A DNA stretch of 41,420 bases from assembly GCA_012729655.1 (NCBI GenBank), contig JAAYCS010000098.1:1-41420 (forward strand). Reading direction: 5' to 3'. Each line of letters starts with the position of its first letter. Positions within the stretch are counted from its first letter, which is position 1. Position numbers and translations under genes: made by a program. Positions 19,052-25,128 of the stretch are shown in pieces. The notes under the pieces were generated by a model that worked only from the letters and a program-made list of their open reading frames with translations, did no database searches and was not told where the DNA came from. This stretch comes from Desulfovibrionales bacterium. Lineage in GTDB: Bacteria; Desulfobacterota; Desulfovibrionia; Desulfovibrionales; Desulfomicrobiaceae.

Positions 19052-19545
19052 GCTGCAGCAAGACCCTGTACATCGACTACAGCCTGTGCATCGGCTGCGA
19101 GACCTGCGAATACGTGTGCCGCTTCACCAACGACACCTCGCGTATCCACATGACCCGCACCGTGGACGGCGTCATGGTGCCCCTGTACTGCCTGCACTGT
19201 GAGAACCCCAAGTGCGCCAACGCCTGCCCGCGCGGGGCCCTGAAGAAAGACAAGGACGGGGCCGTCATCCTGCAGCCCATGCTCTGCCGCGGCTGCCAAA
19301 CCAAGAACTGCATCCTGGCCTGTCCCCACAGCGCCATGTTCGAGACGGACCGCGGGGTCATGGTGGCCAAGTGCGACATGTGCGCCCAGCGCCGCCAGGT
19401 GGGCATGGGTCCGGCCTGTGTGGAGATGTGCCCCTGCGCGGCCATCCGCTACGTGGACCGGGAAGAGATTCCCAATCTGGAAACGGAAAAGTCACGGCAG
19501 GCGCACCAGAAGGTCCTGGAGCACCTGAAGATGCCTGGAAAATGA
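19048..19545 (+). CDS. Four-cluster 4Fe-4S ferredoxin-type protein
   Basis: This 165-residue cytoplasmic electron carrier is of the HycB/DmsB/NrfC type. Four cysteine sets are visible: Cys14-17-20-24, Cys48-51-56-60, Cys80-83-88-92, and Cys109-112 with Cys124-128. Together they would hold four [4Fe-4S] clusters. There is no signal peptide or membrane anchor. The ATG overlaps the stop of the oxidoreductase gene (ATGA), so the two are translated together and probably form one complex. Being divergent from hcp suggests it mediates electron flow to Hcp; that is inferred from context. Nothing resembling a gene lies in the 194 bp that follow. Confidence 0.9.
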   Translation: MSCSKTLYIDYSLCIGCETCEYVCRFTNDTSRIHMTRTVDGVMVPLYCLHCENPKCANACPRGALKKDKDGAVILQPMLCRGCQTKNCILACPHSAMFETDRGVMVAKCDMCAQRRQVGMGPACVEMCPCAAIRYVDREEIPNLETEKSRQAHQKVLEHLKMPGK

Positions 19546-19739
19546 GGCGGTCCTCCCGAGGGAGATCCTGGCCCCTGCCCATGTTGCAGCGGATACGAGT
19601 CAGGGGAGGGGGTGCCACTTGACGACCCGGGCAGGCAGGTGCCGGGTGGCAATGGTTTGTGAGCCGGCCGCCCAGGGTCCTGAAGTGGGCCGCCGGCGTG
19701 CGGAGCCATCACGCAAATCCTGATGATCCTGGGGTTGTC

Positions 19740-21275
19740 ATGCAGATTGTTGATCTGATCGTAGATCCGGACCACATGGGCGACGCCCAGATGATCCGGT
19801 CTCTGGCCCTGGCCAGGGCCGGTTTGCGGGACGACGGGCAGCTCCGGGTGCGCGTGACCAGGCGGTCCATAGACGCCCGGTCCAAGATGCCCAGATTCCT
19901 GCTCCGCGTGGCCGTGGGGGGGGAGGATCCGGTGCGGACGTGCTTCCGGCCCAGGCCTCTTGGGGGGAAGAGGGTGGTTGTGGTCGGGGCCGGACCGGGC
20001 GGATACTTCGCGGCCCTGACCCTGCTGGAGGCGGGGGTCAAGCCGGTGGTTCTGGAGCGTGGCCGGGACGTGCTCGGCCGGCTCAAAGACGTGAAGAAGA
20101 TCTACTCCCAGGGGCTCATTCATCCCCACTCCAACTACTGTTTCGGGGAGGGCGGGGCCGGGACATATTCCGATGGCAAGCTCTATACCCGGTCCACAAA
20201 GCGCGGGAACGTGGATCGCATTCTGGATCTTTTCGTGGCACACGGTGCATCCCCGGACATTGGCGTGGACGCCCATCCCCACCTGGGTTCCAATGTCCTG
20301 CCCCGCCTGGTGCGCTCCATGCGCGCGTCCGTCGAAGGCGCCGGAGGGGAGATTCATTTCGGCGCCCATGTCGCGGATCTTGTGGTGGATGCCGGAGTGT
20401 TGCGCGGGGTGCGCCTGGACAATGGCCAGCAGGTGGACGCGGACGCCGTCATCCTGGCCACCGGGCATTCGGCCCGGGATATCTACGCCCTGCTGCACCG
20501 GCGGGGGATTCTGCTGGAAGCCAAACCCTTTGCCCTGGGTGTGCGCATCGAACACCCGCAGACCCTGGTGGACAGGATGTTCTACCACCATTCTCCCCGG
20601 CATCCCTCCCTGCCCGCAGCCAGTTACCGCATCGCATGCCAGACCGGGGAAAGGGGTGTTTTCTCCTTTTGCATGTGCCCGGGGGGGTTTGTGGTTCCCG
20701 CTTCCACGGCTCCGGGAGAACTGGTTCTGAACGGAATGAGCCTGGCCAGCCGCAAGGCGCCCTTGGCCAATGCCGGATTGGTCACCGAGATCCGCCTGTC
20801 CGACGTGCAGGGAGACGACACCCTGGCCTTGCTGCGCTTCCAGGCCGGGGTCGAAAAGGCCATGTTCGAAGCCGGAGACCAGGTCACCCAGCAGGCGCCG
20901 GCCCAGAGCGCGGCTGATTTCATGCAAGGCCGGCTGACCAAAGTGCTGCCCAGGTCCTCGTATATCCCGGGCATCCATTCGGCCCCGCTGCACGCACTCC
21001 TGCCGGACTTTGTGGTCCGGGCCTTACGCCAGGGGCTGACGATTTTCGGCCGCAGGCATAAAGGTTTCGACAGCTCCGAGGCCACGCTGTTGGCTGTGGA
21101 GTCGCGGACCAGCTCGCCGGTGCGCATTCCTCGCGACAGCATTACCTGCATGCACCCTGGCCTGGACGGCCTTTTTCCTTGCGGCGAAGGGGCGGGGCAT
21201 GCCGGAGGAATCATGTCCGCGGCCATGGATGGAGTCGCCGTGGCGTCTGCAGCTGCCCGGTATGTGGGAGGGTAG
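19740..21275 (+). CDS. COG2509-type FAD-dependent dehydrogenase
   Basis: This flavoprotein of 511 residues has a small N-terminal domain (1-75), an FAD Rossmann fold VVVVGAGPGGYFAALTL (about 80-96), the conserved FGEGGAGTYSDGKLYTR (about 140-156), the VILATGHSARDIY segment and a C-terminal GLFPCGEGAGHAGGI FAD contact. These are hallmarks of the uncharacterised dehydrogenases of COG2509. The ATG at 19740 is preferred by alignment and follows a GGGG stretch; an upstream GTG at 19659 has no ribosome site. Substrate is unknown. It stands alone, converging on the next gene. Confidence 0.85.
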   Translation: MQIVDLIVDPDHMGDAQMIRSLALARAGLRDDGQLRVRVTRRSIDARSKMPRFLLRVAVGGEDPVRTCFRPRPLGGKRVVVVGAGPGGYFAALTLLEAGVKPVVLERGRDVLGRLKDVKKIYSQGLIHPHSNYCFGEGGAGTYSDGKLYTRSTKRGNVDRILDLFVAHGASPDIGVDAHPHLGSNVLPRLVRSMRASVEGAGGEIHFGAHVADLVVDAGVLRGVRLDNGQQVDADAVILATGHSARDIYALLHRRGILLEAKPFALGVRIEHPQTLVDRMFYHHSPRHPSLPAASYRIACQTGERGVFSFCMCPGGFVVPASTAPGELVLNGMSLASRKAPLANAGLVTEIRLSDVQGDDTLALLRFQAGVEKAMFEAGDQVTQQAPAQSAADFMQGRLTKVLPRSSYIPGIHSAPLHALLPDFVVRALRQGLTIFGRRHKGFDSSEATLLAVESRTSSPVRIPRDSITCMHPGLDGLFPCGEGAGHAGGIMSAAMDGVAVASAAARYVGG

Positions 21276-21292
21276 GGCCGCTCCGCGGCCCT
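21274..21292. terminator. GC hairpin between convergent genes
   Basis: AGGGCCGC (21274-21281) and GCGGCCCT (21285-21292) form a perfect 8-bp stem with a 3-nt loop exactly at the stop of the COG2509 gene and 9 bp from the end of the convergent gene. No strong T-run follows on either strand, so it is a weak, possibly bidirectional terminator. Confidence 0.45.
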
Positions 21293-21300
21293 GGATGGGA

Positions 21301-21852
21301 TTATTTTCCGAACGATTTGGCAAAAAGCTCGGCAATGGCTATGCGGCCATTGTCTTCAAGGAAGCGCGTCCCGGTGCCGGCGAAATGGAGGCTTGTGATG
21401 ACGGGGGTGTCGCAGCGCTCCCAGATTTCGCCGGTCCACTTGTGCCAGCAATTACGGACCTGTCCAAAGGCGTACAGGGGTTTGTTGCAGATTTTTGCGA
21501 ATTCTGTTCCCCAGCCAGTTCCGCCCTTGACCGTTCCGTCCTCCATGATGGTGCCGACGACAAAGACCTCGTGCCCGGCGTCGATTTGGTACATGATGGT
21601 TTGCAGGATCTTGCGCATGGTGGGCGCGTTGGTGAATGTCCTGTTCAGGAGCTTGGAGACATAGCTCAGGCTCACATCCTTGCGCATCAGTTCCTCGGGG
21701 GTCAGCACGCGCATCCCTCTGGTCCGTTCGACCTTGTGCCCCTCAAAGGTAAAGGTCACTTCCTGGACCCCGTATTGTTCGGCCAGACGGCCAAATTCCG
21801 CTTCCGTGCCCTGGGCGCCGCCGCTGAAAAGCGTGTATTCCGATGTGGCCAT
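21301..21852 (-). CDS. Conserved hypothetical protein, SLOG/DprA-like Rossmann fold
   Basis: This 183-residue cytoplasmic protein has no signal or membrane segment. Glycine-rich signatures LFSGGAQGTEAEF (8-20), GGTGWGTEFAK (about 110-120) and FAGTGTRFL (about 158-166), with alternating beta strands such as HEVFVVGTI, suggest a nucleotide-binding Rossmann fold of the SMF/DprA-LOG (SLOG) kind. This fold call is from motif appearance only. Similar proteins occur as conserved hypotheticals in several bacteria, from memory. The ATG is preceded by AGGAG with a 5-nt spacer. Function unknown. Confidence 0.75.
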   Translation of the reverse strand: MATSEYTLFSGGAQGTEAEFGRLAEQYGVQEVTFTFEGHKVERTRGMRVLTPEELMRKDVSLSYVSKLLNRTFTNAPTMRKILQTIMYQIDAGHEVFVVGTIMEDGTVKGGTGWGTEFAKICNKPLYAFGQVRNCWHKWTGEIWERCDTPVITSLHFAGTGTRFLEDNGRIAIAELFAKSFGK

Positions 21853-21862
21853 GGGTTCTCCT

Positions 21863-22078
21863 GTGAGATTTGAAGTTGAATATGATCAATGGTGGTTGTT
21901 CGCGCAGACCATGGCACTATGCCTGCAATACATTCCTGAATCAAGTTCCGGTCCGCATGCCTGTTGGGATCGGTATTGGCAGGGCGCGCCGCACTTCCTG
22001 ACGTCCCAGGGCAGGGAAGTCAAGCGGTTCCTGCTCGACAGGGCCATGCGGGCCGCCACGCAAAATCGTGGATCGTGA
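21863..22078 (+). CDS. Possible small hypothetical protein
   Basis: An open frame of 71 codons has protein-like composition and, in its second half, the G/C-rich third positions of neighbouring genes. The C-terminal part HACWDRYWQGAPHFLTSQ is aromatic-rich and is followed by a basic helix REVKRFLLDRAMRA. No start has a good ribosome site: GTG 21863, TTG 21896 and ATG 21911 are candidates. The GTG start would leave only 10 bp to the divergent gene. I do not recognise it; it could be a genuine small gene or a remnant. Confidence 0.4.
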   Translation: MRFEVEYDQWWLFAQTMALCLQYIPESSSGPHACWDRYWQGAPHFLTSQGREVKRFLLDRAMRAATQNRGS

Positions 22079-22103
22079 ACCCCGGTTCCAGAGAGGTGCA
22101 GGA

Positions 22104-22526
22104 ATGTTGTCCGCAGGCCAGGAACATCCACATGTCCCATGTCAGCGGTCTTTTTTTCCGCGGGGCCTTCCTGCCTGTCCCTCGGCAGGGAGCCAAGCGG
22201 GCTGCATCTGGCTTCTGGTCAACGAGGATGGCTGTCTGGAGCAGATGATTCGGCAGATGCGCACGGTGCAGGATGTGCATGACGGGCGGCTGCGTCCAGC
22301 GGTTGTGGACGTCTTTGCCCAACTTGGCCATGTCATGCCGGCATCGGAGCAGGGTCGGAGTTTCCGCCCCTGGGCAGGCAGCGGGATTGTATGGGGCCTT
22401 GACCCGAAGTCCGGGATGAACTACCAGGGATATCGGATCGCATCTGAGGTTACAGTTATGGCTTTGCTCCCCACGGGCCCTGGTGAGCAAAGCATCTTTT
22501 TTTTCCGGGCCCTGGACCCTGTGTGA
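22104..22526 (+). CDS. Possible hypothetical protein upstream of greA
   Basis: This is an open frame of 140 codons beginning with ATG, with AGAGG 7 nt upstream. Residues 1-30 look poorly protein-like, but from about residue 33 (CIWLLVNEDGCLEQMIRQMR) codon use resembles real genes of this window. It ends 15 bp before greA. A strong intrinsic terminator (22461-22504) lies inside its last 22 codons, which is odd for a functional gene and argues for a decayed gene, an untranslated leader or a non-coding transcript. No family recognised. Confidence 0.35.
   Translation: MLSAGQEHPHVPCQRSFFPRGLPACPSAGSQAGCIWLLVNEDGCLEQMIRQMRTVQDVHDGRLRPAVVDVFAQLGHVMPASEQGRSFRPWAGSGIVWGLDPKSGMNYQGYRIASEVTVMALLPTGPGEQSIFFFRALDPV
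22461..22504 (+). terminator. Strong intrinsic terminator before greA
   Basis: GCTTTGCTC (22461-22469) and GAGCAAAGC (22485-22493) form a perfect 9-bp stem, followed within 2 nt by a run of eight or more T. It sits 38 bp upstream of the greA start, so it either ends an upstream transcript or works as an attenuator in a greA leader. Confidence 0.85.
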
Positions 22527-22541
22527 CGGTGAAAGACGACG

Positions 22542-23033
22542 ATGAACAGAATTCCCATTTCATTGGCAGGCTACAGACGTTTGGAAAAGGAGCTGGAAGG
22601 TCTGAAACGAGAACGGCCAGCCGTCATCCAGGCCATCAAGGAAGCCCGGGAGGAAGGCGACCTGCGTGAGAACGCCGGCTACGACGCAGCCCGGGAGCGC
22701 CAGGGACTTCTGGAGGCCCGCATCAGCCATATTGAATCGCGCATGGCCCGTTTCGACATCATCGACATCGATACCCTGCAGTCCGACCGGGTTGTCTTCG
22801 GGGCCACCGTGACCCTGGAGGACATGGACAGCGGGGAGAACAGGACCTATACCCTTTTGGGACCGGACGAGGCTGACCACACCAGAGGGAGCATTTCCAT
22901 CGAGTCGCCCGTGGGACGGGCCATTCTCGGCAAGCAGGAAGGAGACGAGGTTTCGGTGCAGGTGCCGCGTGGGCGGGTAGAGTACGAGATCATGTCCGTC
23001 AACTTTCTGGGTTCAGCCGGTCTCAGCAGATAG
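22542..23033 (+). CDS. greA: Transcription elongation factor GreA
   Basis: This 163-residue protein stimulates the intrinsic RNA-cleavage activity of backtracked RNA polymerase. It has an N-terminal coiled coil (about 10-75) with the acidic tip EEGDLRENAGYDAARE (37-52) that enters the secondary channel, and a C-terminal FKBP-like domain with TYTLLGPDEAD and SPVGRAILGKQEGDEV. The ribosome site before the ATG is weak. An intrinsic terminator precedes the gene and another follows it, so it is probably transcribed alone or by read-through. Confidence 0.95.
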   Translation: MNRIPISLAGYRRLEKELEGLKRERPAVIQAIKEAREEGDLRENAGYDAARERQGLLEARISHIESRMARFDIIDIDTLQSDRVVFGATVTLEDMDSGENRTYTLLGPDEADHTRGSISIESPVGRAILGKQEGDEVSVQVPRGRVEYEIMSVNFLGSAGLSR

Positions 23034-23057
23034 GTGATGCTGGGATGTGCCTGCAGG

Positions 23058-23089
23058 CCCCCGCTGGGTTTCCGGCGGGGGTTTTTTTT
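23058..23089 (+). terminator. greA terminator
   Basis: CCCCCGC (23058-23064) pairs with GCGGGGG (23075-23081), with extra inner pairs, followed by eight T residues. It lies 24 bp after the greA stop codon and is a standard intrinsic terminator. Confidence 0.9.
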
Positions 23090-23174
23090 GGCATCAACGG
23101 GGTGCAATCCGGGGAACGGTGCCGGGTCCGGGCCAGGTCTCGTCACGGCGTTTCCCGATCCCGGCCAAAAGACA

Positions 23175-23513
23175 TCAGCTGCCGGATTTCTTGGCCGCGA
23201 TGCCCAGGGCCGCCAGTTCCGCCACCAGGGCGTCGCGGTGTTCGCCCTGGAATTCAAGCACCTCCCCGCGCAGGGTCCCGCCACAGCCCAAACGTTTTTT
23301 GCAGGCGGAGAGCAGTTGTTTCATTTCCGCCTCCGGCAGACCCAGGCCCGTGACTACGGTCACCCCGGCACCTTTGCGGCCCTTGGTCTCCCGGCCAACC
23401 CGCACAGGACCCCTGGCCGGGGGTCGGGTTGCCCGGCAGACGCAGGAGGCCTGTCCGCATTTGCGGCAGATGCGCTGTTCCGTGGAATAGACTGTATTGC
23501 AGGAGTCGGCCAT
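23175..23513 (-). CDS. YciH/SUI1 family translation-initiation-factor-like protein
   Basis: This 112-residue protein is of the bacterial SUI1 (eIF1-like) family. Residues about 15-27 carry CRKCGQASCVC, a possible small zinc-binding knuckle. The C-terminal domain, TVVTGLGLPEAEMKQLLSAC then GCGGTLRGEVLEFQGEHRD, matches the eIF1 fold, which inspects start codons in eukaryotes; the bacterial role is not settled. The start at 23513 follows GAGGACGGGA and lies 10 bp after the preceding gene's stop, making it the last member of the minus-strand feo series. Confidence 0.9.
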   Translation of the reverse strand: MADSCNTVYSTEQRICRKCGQASCVCRATRPPARGPVRVGRETKGRKGAGVTVVTGLGLPEAEMKQLLSACKKRLGCGGTLRGEVLEFQGEHRDALVAELAALGIAAKKSGS

Positions 23514-23523
23514 GTTCCCGTCC

Positions 23524-24186
23524 TCAAGAGCTGATGCCAAAGTTCTGAACCAGATTGTGCTCCCGGATGTAGACCATGGTGTGGGCGGAGCTGTCCTGGT
23601 TGCGGCGGGCGTAGTCCAGCAGATCCATATGCGTGTCCACGTCGGGCCATGAGGGCAACAACCTTGGCCCTATGCCCAGGGCGCTGAAGTTGCCGAGGGA
23701 GCGGGCCAGCACGTCAGGTGCCCCCCATCGCACCCCGGCAAAGACCTCCTGCGGGAGGGGACGGCGCAGTCCCAGCAGATGGAATCCGCCGTCCGGAGTC
23801 GGGCCGAGGCAGACAGACGCATGGTCCAGCATCTCCCATGCCTCGGCAATGCTCGTCCGGGGCAGGTCGGGAAGGTCGCTGCCGATGAGGAGGGCCGGCC
23901 CGTCTTCCAGGGCTGCGTTCATGGTGCAGATCATCCTCTGGCCCAGATCCGCCCCGCATTGTTCGGTGTAGCAGAATCCGCGGCCCAGGAGGTCCATGTA
24001 CTCGCGCAGGGGAACAACGGGGTCGCAGCACAGGGTCACGGCCGCGTTCAGCCCTGCGAGCATGTCCAGTTCGTCGCGGAGAAAGGCGGCCTGCAGGGCC
24101 GCGGCGTGATCGAAACCGATGCTTCGGGCCAGCCGGGTCTTGACCAGCCCGGGCCGGGGGAATTTCGTGAACACGATGACCCGCAT
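23524..24186 (-). CDS. rSAM/selenodomain-associated transferase 1 (DUF2064)
   Basis: This 220-residue protein has a nucleotide-sugar-transferase fold of the DUF2064/TIGR04282 type. The start MRVIVFTKFPRPGLVKTRLA (1-20) is the family signature, followed by ALLIGSDLPDLP, an aspartate-containing metal/nucleotide site, and GPTPDGGFHLLGL. GGAG is 7 nt upstream of the ATG. It follows the GT2-type partner by 1 bp; the two families are commonly paired in genomes. Known members are annotated in arsenosugar or selenium-domain contexts, but no radical-SAM partner is present here, so the pathway is open. Confidence 0.85.
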   Translation of the reverse strand: MRVIVFTKFPRPGLVKTRLARSIGFDHAAALQAAFLRDELDMLAGLNAAVTLCCDPVVPLREYMDLLGRGFCYTEQCGADLGQRMICTMNAALEDGPALLIGSDLPDLPRTSIAEAWEMLDHASVCLGPTPDGGFHLLGLRRPLPQEVFAGVRWGAPDVLARSLGNFSALGIGPRLLPSWPDVDTHMDLLDYARRNQDSSAHTMVYIREHNLVQNFGISS

Positions 24187-24187
24187 T

Positions 24188-24877
24188 TCAGTCTCCGTGC
24201 CTGCGGTACAGGCTTGCCAGGGTCCGGGGAGGAGCGCCCAGGTGATAGAGGAGGCGGAGCAGCAGGTTGCGCAACGTGCACCACGCGATGCCTTCACGCT
24301 GCTGTCGGCGGGCCGAGGTGCGCACGGCCGTATGTAGGATGCGGACAGGATGTCCGGCCTTGCGCAGCCTGGTCATGAAGTCCACATCCTCCATGATGGG
24401 TATGCCCTCGAACCCTCCCAAGGCCTCGAAAATGTCCCGGCGCACAAAAATAGCCTGGTCCCCGTAAGGGACCCGGGTCAATCGGGAACGCAGGTTGGCC
24501 GCCGCCGCGATGAAATCGAGCCCGGGGGAGGAGGGCGCGTAGCCCAGGCGGAAGGCCCCTCCGGCCAGATGGCTGTCCTGCAGCGTGTTGCGGATGGCGG
24601 CAAAGGCACGGTGGGGAAGCCGTGTGTCGGCGTGCAGGAACAGCAGGACATCTCCTGCGGCCGCCGCCGCGCCACGGTTCTGCTGCAGACCGCGCCCCGG
24701 GGGGGAGGACAGGCAGGTCACGCCCAGGCCGGCCATGCCGTCCAGGGCCGTCTGTCCGGCATCGCCGCGCACCACCAGGACTTCGGTGTCTTCCAGGTCC
24801 GGCCGGTCCAGGAGGTCCGCCAGCAGCCCTGGGAGATTTTCCTCACGGTAGACCGGGATGATGACGGAGATCTTCAT
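24188..24877 (-). CDS. rSAM/selenodomain-associated transferase 2 (GT2 family)
   Basis: This 229-residue family-2 glycosyltransferase is of the TIGR04283 type. It has ISVIIPVYREE (3-13), the nucleotide-binding region, GRGLQQNRGA then LLFLHADTRLP with the DxD-like HADT, and MEDVDFMTRLRKAGHP before a basic C-terminus. Its ATG overlaps the stop of the upstream FeoA-like gene by 4 bp, and the partner transferase 1 begins 1 bp after its stop. The overlaps place it in the feo transcription unit. The sugar donor and acceptor are unknown. Confidence 0.87.
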   Translation of the reverse strand: MKISVIIPVYREENLPGLLADLLDRPDLEDTEVLVVRGDAGQTALDGMAGLGVTCLSSPPGRGLQQNRGAAAAAGDVLLFLHADTRLPHRAFAAIRNTLQDSHLAGGAFRLGYAPSSPGLDFIAAAANLRSRLTRVPYGDQAIFVRRDIFEALGGFEGIPIMEDVDFMTRLRKAGHPVRILHTAVRTSARRQQREGIAWCTLRNLLLRLLYHLGAPPRTLASLYRRHGD

Positions 24878-25128
24878 TCCACCAGGACGGCCTGGGCGAG
24901 ATTGCGGCACAGGCACAGCCGCCCGGAGCGGACCAGGATCAGCAGGGGACCACTGGAGTTGGAGATCATCTCCACTTCGGTGCCTGGGGTGAGCCCCATG
25001 GCCGCAAGCTTGCCCACATGACAATCCTGGGTCCTGGCCAGACAGCGCACCACGGCCTTTTCCCCTTCCTTGAGGTCGCACAGGGTGCGGGCCCCGGTCT
25101 GCCCTTCTTTGTGTTTGCAGAAAAACAT
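24874..25128 (-). CDS. Second FeoA-domain protein
   Basis: This protein of about 84 residues has an SH3-like FeoA domain: LCDLKEGEKAVV, GKLAAMGLTPGTEVEMI and LLILVRSGRLCLCRNLA. It probably binds FeoB or modulates its GTPase, as FeoA proteins do. The N-terminus carries an extra CKHKEGQ stretch not seen in the first FeoA. The start at 25128 shares a base with the feoB stop (TGATG); an ATG at 25134 is an alternative. It overlaps the next gene by 4 bp, so feoB, this gene and the transferase are translationally coupled. Confidence 0.85.
   Translation of the reverse strand: MFFCKHKEGQTGARTLCDLKEGEKAVVRCLARTQDCHVGKLAAMGLTPGTEVEMISNSSGPLLILVRSGRLCLCRNLAQAVLVE

Noticed and set aside
19662-19696. GCCGGC-rich imperfect inverted repeat between the ferredoxin and COG2509 genes
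   Set aside because: One mismatch and no T-run. It is expected by chance in very GC-rich sequence, so it is not called as a terminator.
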